This document shows, one piece after another, positions 1 to 5,417 of a DNA stretch of 7,881 nt. Below the pieces are notes generated by a model that ran no database searches, was not told the DNA's origin, and saw only the letters and a list, made by a program, of their open reading frames with translations. The DNA is taken from positions 28,503 to 36,383 of the forward strand of contig DCLG01000096.1 of assembly GCA_002320935.1 (NCBI GenBank), written 5' to 3'. The first letter of the stretch is position 1. Each line of letters begins with the position of its first letter. Source of the DNA: Pedobacter sp. UBA1654 (lineage in GTDB: Bacteria; Bacteroidota; Bacteroidia; Sphingobacteriales; Sphingobacteriaceae). Both the position numbers and the translations under genes were made by a program.

Positions 1-1
1 G

Positions 2-400
2 AAATTTGATGAAAGTGGTAAGCCTTTCCATATACAGCAGGCCGAACAGATCCGGGCGTACAAAGAAGCCTGGAAGAAAGCAGGCCATGAAAGAGAAGCC
101 CGAGTGTCCGTAAGCCGTTCCATTTTTGCGCTGGTGACGGATGAGGACCGGTACTATTTCGGACAGCAAGGAAAAGGATCTGACCATTTTGGTTATATAG
201 AACCTGGTACACGTGCGGTTTTTGGAAAAAGCTACGCAGCCGAACCGGATAAGCTGATCGAGGAACTCGCAAAAGACGAAGCCTTACAGGAAGCAGATAC
301 CATACTTTTGACCATACCCAACACCATAGGTGTGGAGTACAACATACATTTATTATCCTCAATACTGGAGCATGTGGCTCCCGGATTGGGTTGGCGTTAA
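2..400 (+). CDS. LLM-class flavin-dependent oxidoreductase, C-terminal part (5' end outside window)
   Basis: The reading frame is open from base 2 to the TAA at 398-400, so only the last 132 residues are visible and the start lies left of the window. The fragment begins with an amphipathic helix (HIQQAEQIRAYKEAWKKAG), which fits the stretch of luciferase-like monooxygenases where the accessory residues after the substrate loop form a long helix. It ends in ADTILLTIPNTIGVEYN and the terminal ILEHVAPGLGWR. This ending is typical of Bacteroidota proteins annotated as LLM-class (FMN- or F420-dependent, TIM-barrel) oxidoreductases. The substrate cannot be inferred. A GTG at 104 is an internal codon, not a credible start, because homologous-looking sequence continues upstream. 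The gene converges on the DUF1080 gene with 12 bases between the stop codons. Confidence 0.8.
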   Translation, partial: KFDESGKPFHIQQAEQIRAYKEAWKKAGHEREARVSVSRSIFALVTDEDRYYFGQQGKGSDHFGYIEPGTRAVFGKSYAAEPDKLIEELAKDEALQEADTILLTIPNTIGVEYNIHLLSSILEHVAPGLGWR

Positions 401-404
401 ATCA

Positions 405-464
405 ACAGCCGATCACTTTTTGGAAAGATCTTTAAGTTCTATGTTCCTGAAGTCGATCGGCTGT
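405..464. repeat. 10-bp perfect inverted repeat at the convergent gene ends
   Basis: ACAGCCGATC (405-414) and its exact complement GATCGGCTGT (455-464) are separated by 40 bases. The left arm overlaps the stop codon of the DUF1080 gene (413-415). The right arm lies inside that gene's last codons. A transcript from either strand could fold here. There is no T-run after either arm, so it is not a standard intrinsic terminator, but its position between two convergent genes suggests a role in 3' end formation or protection. This is an inference from position only. Confidence 0.4.
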
Positions 465-1204
465 CCTTCGCTTTGAAGCGCGATAAAACCGCTTTTAAGC
501 AGTATCCCATCCTTTTTGATTTTAGGATCATAGCGGTTAACGACATCACCACCGATCTGTGGCTTAGAATATTTCATAACGGTATCACCATTGATGATGT
601 GGGTAATGAGTGAATCCCCTAAAACAATTAACTCCGCTTTCACCCATTGATCACCTTCATACGTTTTGGAACTGGAGTTGATGCAGTGACGCTCATCAAC
701 CTGGCCATTGTATACGACCTTGGTGCCAGGAGAACACATATTGCCCGTAGTACGTGGCTTCCCTTCTCCCAGCCCACCTAAAAACTGAAACTCCACAGAG
801 ATCGGCCAATCCTGTTCTTTGGGCATCGTACGCGGATCCTGCGAATGAAACATCACACCGCTATTTCGCAAAGTGTAATCCGGTGCCCCCTTCTGTAGCT
901 CCCCTACAAAGCGGTACTCCAATTTGAGATGATAAAAGGAATATGGGACCTTGTAATACAGGTGTCCAAACTGATCATTAAAATCACCGTATTGGTCATA
1001 GCGAACCTTAATCAAACCATCTTCTACCCGGAAGGTATTTCCGAAATTCTCTCCGACTTCATGATGATGAATCTTTACAAACCAGTCCTTGATGTCTTTG
1101 CCGTTGAAGAGTTTAATCCATTTAGGATTATCTCCTGTGGACTTAAAAGATGCGCAAGTCGTGAGTACTAGTAGCGCTAAGATGGAGCATTTGAGTATTC
1201 GCAT
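413..1204 (-). CDS. Secreted DUF1080 / 3-keto-disaccharide hydrolase family lipoprotein
   Basis: The product has 263 residues and starts at the ATG at 1202-1204. Residues 1-17 form a short charged and hydrophobic export signal ending in LTTC, a relaxed lipobox with Cys17 as the probable lipid-anchored residue. The mature part follows the DUF1080 (concanavalin-like fold) pattern: LFNGKDIKDW at 32-41, RNSGVMFHS at 113-121, SVEFQFLGG at 136-144, and a closing GFIALQSEGQPIDFRNIEL at 239-257, the hallmark C-terminal strand of the family. Family members hydrolyse 3-keto-glucosides or 3-keto-disaccharides, or are predicted to act in glycan breakdown in the periplasm or at the surface. The exact substrate is unknown. 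No SusC/SusD or other polysaccharide-locus genes are visible nearby, so it may act alone or be part of a dispersed set. Length is normal for the family. Confidence 0.88.
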   Translation of the reverse strand: MRILKCSILALLVLTTCASFKSTGDNPKWIKLFNGKDIKDWFVKIHHHEVGENFGNTFRVEDGLIKVRYDQYGDFNDQFGHLYYKVPYSFYHLKLEYRFVGELQKGAPDYTLRNSGVMFHSQDPRTMPKEQDWPISVEFQFLGGLGEGKPRTTGNMCSPGTKVVYNGQVDERHCINSSSKTYEGDQWVKAELIVLGDSLITHIINGDTVMKYSKPQIGGDVVNRYDPKIKKDGILLKSGFIALQSEGQPIDFRNIELKDLSKK

Positions 1205-1301
1205 ATTTGGTTTTTATTTGGCTGCCCTCAAAATACAAAAATTATTTATTTTCCGAACGCCGTCAGCATCAGGCAATACTAATCCATAATTCTGCGTAAG
1301 A

Positions 1302-1469
1302 TTATTTTTTTCGTTGTCCTGGAGCAAAATGTTTAGCAGATTTAGCCCCTGTTTTTTTCTTCGCTTGTCCGGGAGGTACTTTACCGCTATTTCCCGCTGT
1401 TCTTGTTGTGTAACAAGAACTGGTAATCATCAATGCTGCAATAGCAAATAACATATACATCTTTTTCAT
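1302..1469 (-). CDS. Small PGQ-motif lipoprotein (annotated in Bacteroidota as quinol oxidase subunit 4-like)
   Basis: This is a 55-residue protein. I chose the ATG at 1467-1469 because it opens directly into a signal peptide (MKKMYMLFAIAALMITSSC) ending in the lipobox TSSC with Cys19. The frame stays open for 47 more codons upstream to 1610, but that extension has no signal character and is probably noncoding. The mature part is only about 36 residues, basic and repetitive: VPPGQAKK near its middle and APGQRKK at the end, separated by TGAKSAKHF. Proteins with this paired PGQ-K pattern are common in Bacteroidota and are often labelled quinol oxidase subunit 4. That name is probably misleading, since there are no membrane helices apart from the signal. 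The real function is unknown; a cell-envelope role is likely. Confidence 0.75.
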   Translation of the reverse strand: MKKMYMLFAIAALMITSSCYTTRTAGNSGKVPPGQAKKKTGAKSAKHFAPGQRKK

Positions 1470-1510
1470 GGCATCTTTTAAATTAATCAGCTGAAGATAT
1501 CGATTAATTA

Positions 1511-1560
1511 GTACAGAAGATACCAGATCAAATTTAAAAGTAGAAACTCCAATTCTGTAC
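1511..1560. repeat. 8-bp inverted repeat flanking a candidate promoter
   Basis: GTACAGAA (1511-1518) and its exact complement TTCTGTAC (1553-1560) bracket the candidate -7 box at 1529-1536. The right arm also extends into the palindrome CTGTACAG (1555-1562). This could be a split operator or, in a longer transcript, a leader hairpin. Only the symmetry is seen; no regulator is known. Confidence 0.3.
1529..1536 (-). promoter_or_regulatory. Candidate Bacteroidota -7 box for the small lipoprotein gene
   Basis: On the minus strand this reads TAAATTTG, an exact fit to the Bacteroidota -7 consensus TAnnTTTG. It lies about 60 bases upstream of the lipoprotein ATG at 1469. A clear TTTG-type -33 box at the expected spacing is not seen, which limits confidence. 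Confidence 0.35.
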
Positions 1561-1645
1561 AGTGATAGATGGATGTCATTGACGCTTTCAGAAACATCCG
1601 ACAGCAACATGGATAAAAGGCATCACAATCAGAAATGATGATGGC

Positions 1646-2185
1646 TCATCGTTTTAACCTTAAAAGCTCTTGGTAGGGATTACCAACCAAACCCAACAAC
1701 TTTGCAAATGCAGGTTCCGTCTTCAATCCTTGTCTTTTCAACTTGACGATTTCTTGTCTGAATTTCTCACCCTTTTCTACTAATACTTTATGCTCAATTA
1801 TCATATGCTGATAAGCATTCTGCTGGAGGCTATCTAAGTCTTGACCGAAAACTTCAAATTCAAATTCTTCAATATAAAAGTTAGCTTTAGTAGCATTGAG
1901 CGCATCATTTTCGGTGACCTTGAAGCTTTTCATATTTTGAAAATTACAAACCAAAGCTTCAATGAACTGGTTTTTCTGCCTTACACAACAGATGATATCT
2001 ATGTCGCTGTTTTCTATATCAATATTGAGTGGAATCGTACCAACTAGAATAGGATTAAACGTCGATAGCTTTTCCATGATCTTATGCTTGACTAAGATCT
2101 GGTAAACCTTCTGTTGCTTTTTGCTTCCCAACTTTAGAAAAGTAATGTCGAGAAAGTCTACAGTCGGAGATTTTACGCTTCGCAT
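1646..2185 (-). CDS. DUF4269 protein, nucleotidyltransferase-like fold
   Basis: The product has 179 residues, the usual length for DUF4269. The ATG at 2183-2185 precedes the conserved opening VDFLDITFLKLGSKKQQKVY (residues 9-28). The central motif is ILVGTIPLNIDIENSDIDI (46-64): a G-T/S loop followed by an SDxDI pair (Asp61, Asp63). This matches the metal-binding signature of the polymerase-beta-like nucleotidyltransferase fold. An acidic strand, EEFEFEVFGQ (106-115), could supply the third acid. The C-terminal helix pair (KFRQEIVKLKRQGLKTEPAFAKL from residue 141) is also typical. The biochemical activity of the family is not established, so nucleotidyl transfer is inferred from the motif. 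The gene starts only 33 bases downstream of the S8-peptidase remnant on the same strand. No strong Shine-Dalgarno site is present. Confidence 0.82.
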   Translation of the reverse strand: MRSVKSPTVDFLDITFLKLGSKKQQKVYQILVKHKIMEKLSTFNPILVGTIPLNIDIENSDIDIICCVRQKNQFIEALVCNFQNMKSFKVTENDALNATKANFYIEEFEFEVFGQDLDSLQQNAYQHMIIEHKVLVEKGEKFRQEIVKLKRQGLKTEPAFAKLLGLVGNPYQELLRLKR

Positions 2186-2218
2186 TTCGGGTCCTGGTAA
2201 TTTCCTTCGCTTATCGAA

Positions 2219-2536
2219 CTAATGTTTTGAGCCGACTTTGATTTTTGCCAGTTCGATAGCCTTTCTCATATCTGCGACTCCATAATCAAAAGGCAATTCA
2301 GGACTGCTGGCACGATCGGCAGATTTACGGATTATTTCCATAAGATCCTGGTTTGTAATTGTGGGATAAACTTGTTATAAACAAGCGAATAATCCGCACA
2401 TGATCGGACTCCCATACGATGTGCCACTTCTAAATCTAGCTGTGCAGGTCGCATTGATTACACTAGCACCTCCACCCAGAGCCATTACATCAGGGTCGGA
2501 ATGATCGAATCTGTTACGTCGGGGATGAATGTAGCC
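2219..2536 (-). pseudogene. C-terminal remnant of a subtilisin-like (S8) serine peptidase, with in-frame stop
   Basis: Reading the minus strand from 2536 to a TAG at 2219-2221 gives a peptide that closely follows the end of the S8 catalytic domain. It has SDPDVMALGGGASVINA, then GTSYGSPIMCG, the catalytic serine motif (GTSxxSP). After this come GLFACL, a stop, QVYPTITNQDLMEIIRKSAD, and the closing FDYGVADMRKAIEL. A TAA at 2375-2377 sits where relatives usually have Trp (ACLWQ). The Asp and His catalytic motifs and any signal peptide are absent: upstream of about 2540 the frame meets a TAA at 2543-2545 and similarity disappears. The gene is therefore both truncated and interrupted, and cannot give an active protease. 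Relatives are exported peptidases in Bacteroidota. Confidence 0.82.
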
Positions 2537-2550
2537 ATAAACTTCTTAAA

Positions 2551-2599
2551 TGTAAAGAGGGGTAGTATTGAGCATTATCAATCACAAACCCTCTTTATA
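2551..2599. repeat. Nested inverted repeat in AT-rich spacer
   Basis: The outer arms TGTAAAGAGGG (2551-2561) and CCCTCTTTATA (2589-2599) pair over 11 positions with one G-U. An inner hairpin, ATTGA (2567-2571) with TCAAT (2578-2582), sits in the loop. It lies about 75 bases past the stop of the minus-strand gene at 2674, so it could serve as its terminator, though the following T content is modest. It also abuts the broken 5' edge of the S8 remnant. The remaining spacer from 2537 to 2673 is AT-rich and holds no gene that I can see. Confidence 0.4.
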
Positions 2600-2628
2600 A
2601 GATAACGAATATACGGTTAAATGTAGAC

Positions 2629-2664
2629 TTTACATGTACAAATTAAGATTTTACCTCTACAAAT
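2629..2664. repeat. Two imperfect 15-bp direct repeats, 21-bp period
   Basis: TTTACATGTACAAAT (2629-2643) and TTTACCTCTACAAAT (2650-2664) agree at 13 of 15 positions and are spaced exactly two helical turns apart. The first copy contains the palindrome TACATGTA. The arrangement resembles paired protein-binding sites. It lies just downstream of the stop of the 2674 gene, so which transcript it might control is unclear. Confidence 0.3.
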
Positions 2665-2673
2665 ATAATAAGT

Positions 2674-3147
2674 TTATTTCTTCGCGTATTTGTTGTATAA
2701 GTCAAGGTGAGGTTGTGTCATCATTACAAGTAGGTTGCCATCTGACTTCAAACTCATCGATATTGTACAATCTTCCTTAAACCACATATAAGAGGGTTTA
2801 GGTTCTCTCCTGTCAACCAAATGAGGTTTACCATGCTCGTCCATGAGCGCCTCTAATGTGGTCACAGCAAGGTCAGCCGGGCAGAGGAAGGTTACCCCTG
2901 CAACTGAACCGCCACCAGCATCGTAATTGATATATAACCTGTGACCGTCTTCAGGCAGTAGAAATACAGCCACTTTAGCGTTGTTGATAGATCTTTCCAT
3001 ACCATGTTTGTCAGCAGCAAAGCGTTCAGCTAAAACGCGCTGCTGTCCGAGGTGTATGTCGAACAGTGTTTGTTTGCCTTTGTCTTGGGCAAAAGAGGTA
3101 GAGACCGCGAGCAGCATCCCTACAAAGAGCGTATAAAGTCTTTTCAT
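2674..3147 (-). CDS. Small exported protein of unknown function
   Basis: The product has 157 residues, starting at the ATG at 3145-3147. A clear Sec signal peptide (MKRLYTLFVGMLLAVSTSFA) is followed by an AxA-type cleavage site before Gln21, the QDK start typical of Bacteroidota exported proteins. There is no lipobox Cys, so it should be periplasmic or secreted. The mature part of about 137 residues looks like alternating strands with one or two helices. It includes a Gly-rich turn, NYDAGGGSVAGVTFL (74-88), and a likely helix, LAVTTLEALMDEHGKPHLV (93-111). Single cysteines occur at 89 and 127. I do not recognise a family. No partner gene is adjacent on the same strand, and a terminator-like hairpin lies upstream, so it is probably transcribed alone. 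Confidence 0.72.
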   Translation of the reverse strand: MKRLYTLFVGMLLAVSTSFAQDKGKQTLFDIHLGQQRVLAERFAADKHGMERSINNAKVAVFLLPEDGHRLYINYDAGGGSVAGVTFLCPADLAVTTLEALMDEHGKPHLVDRREPKPSYMWFKEDCTISMSLKSDGNLLVMMTQPHLDLYNKYAKK

Positions 3148-3163
3148 TGAAATAAAATTTCGC

Positions 3164-3171
3164 CGAAGATA
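3164..3171 (-). promoter_or_regulatory. Weak candidate -7 box for the exported protein gene
   Basis: The minus strand reads TATCTTCG here, one mismatch from TAnnTTTG, and lies 16 bases before the ATG at 3147. No -33 box is evident. It is offered only as the best candidate in a short upstream region bounded by the hairpin at 3192-3208. Confidence 0.25.
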
Positions 3172-3182
3172 AGAAAGTCCGG

Positions 3183-3208
3183 AAAAAAAATGAGACCCAT
3201 AAGGTCTC
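3183..3208 (-). terminator. Intrinsic-terminator-like hairpin with T8, minus orientation
   Basis: On the minus strand GAGACC, loop TTATG, GGTCTC (3208-3192) is followed by one A and then eight T (3190-3183). This is a compact GC-containing stem with a U-run, the shape of an intrinsic terminator. It would stop transcripts coming from the right before they reach the exported-protein gene. No minus-strand gene now lies immediately to the right, since the next sequences are plus-strand remnants. It may therefore be an orphan left by a deletion, or a bidirectional barrier. Confidence 0.45.
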
Positions 3209-3241
3209 TTTCAAATTGTTGGTCATACTTTTTACCCGATC

Positions 3242-3472
3242 TTTGTTCTTGTCGCTGTAGAAAGACCCTTTGATCTGGGAGAGTTCACCAATGAGGTGCT
3301 TTCCAATGAAAGTAATTTAAATCTTTAAAGATTACAAAGCCCGGTACGAAGAGGAATTCGACCAAGTTATTCCAGACAGCTTCGACCTTTCAAGTGCCGC
3401 TGTTAAAAATCCATTTCTTCTCTGAAGCGCACCATTAGCCTGGACAGGAACTTCCAACTACAGGTGTTGTTT
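3242..3472 (+). pseudogene. Frameshifted C-terminal remnant resembling nucleoid-associated protein NdpA/YejK (37-kDa family)
   Basis: Three pieces in two frames read as one protein. The first is RPFDLGEFTNEVLSNESNLN, ending at a TAA at 3326-3328. One base over it continues as FKDYKARYEEEFDQ and DSFDLSSAAVKNPFLL to a TGA at 3423-3425. It then returns to the first frame with LKRTISLDRNFQLQVLF. Joined, these follow, from my memory of the family, the C-terminal part of Bacteroidota nucleoid-associated proteins: F-L-NEVL, F-K-YK, then -K-VI-LD-IQIK. There is no start codon, the N-terminal two thirds are missing, and the last roughly 40 residues after the LD-x-NFQLQ strand are gone. The sequence changes abruptly into the next remnant at about 3464-3472. 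The family call rests on pattern recall, so it is moderate. Confidence 0.5.
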
Positions 3473-3810
3473 ACATTGCGCACCCTATCGGCGGAGACGT
3501 TCAAGGTAACGTCCAGAAGCTACAAGAGATCTACAGAACAATTGCTTTGCAGAATCCCTTTGTGACTCCATCCATCCCTTACATTGCATCCGCGCAAAGC
3601 CTTAAAGATGAAGTGCCAGGAGAAAGGATCATCGGCTTCAACCACAACCACGAGTTCTTTGCACGCAACATTATTGATGAGGTTTGGTTGTATGGACCAT
3701 GTATCAGCCCGGGCATGCAAGTGGAGATCCAATGGGCTATGAACTACGGGATTCCGGTGATTTCGAAAAGTAAAGGAACAAAAATATATTCCAAGCTTGA
3801 GAGGTCTTAA
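3463..3810 (+). pseudogene. DUF4406/DUF7768-type protein (deoxyribosyltransferase-like fold), start codon lost
   Basis: The frame from about 3463 to the TAA at 3808-3810 gives a nearly complete small protein. It opens with VVYIAHPIGGDVQGNVQKL, the family's N-terminal strand and YIAHPI/GD signature. It continues with NPFVTPSIPYIAS, FARNIIDEVWLYGPCISPGM, and closes with MNYGIPVISKSKGT. Homologues are small proteins related to nucleoside 2-deoxyribosyltransferases and are frequent in phages and mobile regions. The frame contains no ATG, GTG or TTG before the TTG at 3547, which is deep inside the domain, and a TAG at 3436-3438 closes it upstream. Only a few N-terminal codons seem to be missing. 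The lost start coincides with the join to the NdpA-like remnant, so this is probably an untranslated relic. Confidence 0.7.
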
Positions 3811-3825
3811 AAATCTCGCAAGTTT
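3793..3825 (+). terminator. Hairpin over the 3' end of the DUF4406-like remnant
   Basis: AAGCTTGAGAG (3793-3803) pairs with CTCGCAAGTTT (3815-3825) with one mismatch and one G-U, leaving an 11-base loop that contains the TAA at 3808-3810. Only a short T stretch follows, so it is a weak intrinsic terminator. It would separate the remnant from the HEPN gene that starts 43 bases on. Confidence 0.3.
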
Positions 3826-3867
3826 GTCTCGGAAAACTGCTACATTTATGCATATAAAACTAACGCT

Positions 3868-5100
3868 ATGAAGTCTTTAGAAGATTTTACCATTACAAAA
3901 GAGACATTTAAAGAGGTTTGTGATTACGCATCAGAATTTTTCACTCCAATTTTCATATTTAATGCTGCCATAGTCTTGCCATTTTATGTTCCTTTTCCTG
4001 AAGGTGCACAATCTCTTAAAATCGTCCCGGATTTGCAATACTTTGCATTTATGAAGTTTAGAAAGATTGACTACGAGGTAGCATGTGTTACGCCAGGATT
4101 AACCAACTCGCTTTCTGTGCAAGGAATACATGATAATATCGAAACGAGAAGTTTTGTCGAAATGGCGTTTATAACCGTAGAAAACCTTCTTGATGAAAGT
4201 ACACGAGCTAAACTAGCGGGACAGATTATGAATGTATTATTAAATCATCTGAATAAAACCCTAACAGCATTTAGTTTCTTGTCAAACAACACTGGAGTAT
4301 ATCCAATTACTAGAAACATGCTTCCTTATGTCACCATTAGTCAAGTCTTGGACTGTGTCAATTTTGATGTAAAAAAAGTTATTCCTATTGCAACAAACAC
4401 GTCGTACGAAGCCGACATGATGTTGAAAGCTATGAAGATAGATGACAACCATGTACGTGAAGTGTTAGCATACGAAAGTGAATTAAAGGCTCGTTTTCAA
4501 ACGTCTGAGTTGTTTGCATTCGACGCATTAAGGCATTTTAGAAACGGTTTGCTGAAAGAATCAGTAATCAGTATAAATACAGCTGTAGAATCATTTTTAT
4601 TTTCAATATTCATTGAGCTCAAGATCGTTGATGGTGTTGTGGAAGAATCAGCAATGCAGAGTGCGGCTGACATGAAGCTCCACAATCTTTTTAAACATGA
4701 AGCGCATCTAAAAGCGAGAATTGGAGGCACCTGGGAGACTTCTGGCGAAGAATCCGAATGTGCAAGGTGGTATTCATCTGCATATTCATTACGAAATAAC
4801 ATTGATCATTCTGGTTATGAGCCAAGTTCAGCTGAAGCCTATAATGCCTTAAAGGCAGCACTTCAATTTCGCGAGTACGTTTTTAACTTGATGACAGATC
4901 ACCATGGCACGTACAAGTCAGTCTCGGATAACCTAAACAGGTTTTATAAGTTATCCAAAAAAACATTTGCAACTACTGTATTCGAAACCGAGCTCAGTTA
5001 TGATGATGAAAAAAGAACAAGAGTATTAAATAAATCTCTCGAACTAGCCCATGAGTTAATTCTTAAAGAAGAAAACCCGGAAGAAAAAAATGAGAACTAA
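3868..5100 (+). CDS. HEPN-domain protein (Apea-like), predicted RNase-type
   Basis: The product has 410 residues from the ATG at 3868. The N-terminal part (about 1-200) is a mixed, hydrophobic domain I do not recognise, with stretches such as FTPIFIFNAAIVLPFYVPF (25-43). The C-terminal part (about 215-345) is all-helical. FAFDALRHFRNGLLKESVIS (217-236) resembles the first HEPN helix, and ESFLFSIFIELKIVDG lies in the second. The segment 300-341 carries R309-N-N-I-D-H314, the R-x4-H motif of catalytically active HEPN RNases, within SLRNNIDHSGYEPSSAEAYN. The layout resembles Apea-like HEPN proteins. HEPN proteins often act in phage defence, toxin-antitoxin or other RNA-cleavage systems, but no antitoxin or partner is adjacent. 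The coding sequence is AT-richer than the flanking left genes, consistent with acquisition. No Shine-Dalgarno site is seen. The tail ends in an acidic stretch (KEENPEEKNEN). Confidence 0.7.
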   Translation: MKSLEDFTITKETFKEVCDYASEFFTPIFIFNAAIVLPFYVPFPEGAQSLKIVPDLQYFAFMKFRKIDYEVACVTPGLTNSLSVQGIHDNIETRSFVEMAFITVENLLDESTRAKLAGQIMNVLLNHLNKTLTAFSFLSNNTGVYPITRNMLPYVTISQVLDCVNFDVKKVIPIATNTSYEADMMLKAMKIDDNHVREVLAYESELKARFQTSELFAFDALRHFRNGLLKESVISINTAVESFLFSIFIELKIVDGVVEESAMQSAADMKLHNLFKHEAHLKARIGGTWETSGEESECARWYSSAYSLRNNIDHSGYEPSSAEAYNALKAALQFREYVFNLMTDHHGTYKSVSDNLNRFYKLSKKTFATTVFETELSYDDEKRTRVLNKSLELAHELILKEENPEEKNEN

Positions 5101-5109
5101 TGTCTCTCA
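5084..5109 (-). terminator. Weak hairpin with T7, minus orientation
   Basis: On the minus strand TGAGA (5109-5105) pairs with TCTCA (5095-5091) and is followed by seven T (5090-5084). It lies about 100 bases past the stop of the transposase-SRAP chimera and could end that transcript. It also overlaps the stop codon of the convergent HEPN gene. The stem is only 5 bp, so the call is tentative. Confidence 0.3.
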
Positions 5110-5210
5110 AGAACCCCCGCTGATCACCGCAAAAAACGCTAATAAATTTCAGTGATTAAAGTATATACCAGATTTTTAGCGAAGCCAAATAAATTTTCAA
5201 AAATTTCCAC

Positions 5211-5417
5211 TTACTGGCTATTCATTGGTAAAATCAGTTCCTGCCTGTCATTGATCACGCCCTTGATCACTGCTGAGTTTACCTCAATACCCACACGATA
5301 AACTTCCATCTTCTCATCCGGATATGGTCGGCACAAACTTAGCAGATCCGCAGGGGAAATATCCTTTGACAACCAAAAAGGTTCTGTGTATTTATCCAGG
5401 ATCACCGGCAGGCTATG
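5211..5417 (-). pseudogene. C-terminal fragment of a SRAP (HMCES/YedK) protein fused in frame to the transposase
   Basis: The last 68 residues of the chimeric frame run SLPVILDKYTEPFWL, then DLLSLCRPYPDEKMEVYRV, GIEVN, and RQELILPM. They follow the C-terminus of SOS response-associated peptidase (SRAP) proteins: (H-R)MPVIL, a WL motif, a PYP-x-x-x-M-x-x-Y-x-V strand, a VN, then PEL-x-x-P. SRAP proteins shield abasic sites in single-stranded DNA by a covalent bond through the N-terminal Cys2. That residue, the mid-protein Glu and probably the H-x-R-M-P histidine register are missing, so this piece is inactive. The joint cannot be placed exactly. Both families have similar sequence around residues 503-520, so the breakpoint lies within about 5409-5462, close to a run of seven T at 5421-5427. 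No other SRAP piece is in the window. Confidence 0.7.

Noticed and set aside
929..1289. Plus-strand frames opposite the DUF1080 gene
   Set aside because: They are antisense shadows of a well-supported gene and show no domain or signal.
1470..1610. 47-codon N-terminal extension of the small lipoprotein frame
   Set aside because: The extension would bury the signal peptide and has no coding character. The ATG at 1467-1469 leads straight into the signal peptide and lipobox, and a promoter-like box lies within the extension.
3203..3225. GGTCTCTTTCAAATTG as a distant left terminal repeat of the ISL3 element
   Set aside because: It resembles the right end only with several gaps, would make a 3.9-kb element, and the flanking 8 bases (ACCCATAA versus ATTTGTAT) do not match.
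4497..4802. Minus-strand frame opposite the HEPN gene, as a possible antitoxin
   Set aside because: It is fully antisense to the most conserved part of the HEPN gene and its sequence has no antitoxin features.
5240..5270. Tandem TTGATCAC copies, and CCCTTGATCAC shared with the right-hand gene at about 7356
   Set aside because: These encode short AVIKG-like peptides in both proteins. The match is confined to one short word, so chance is the best explanation.
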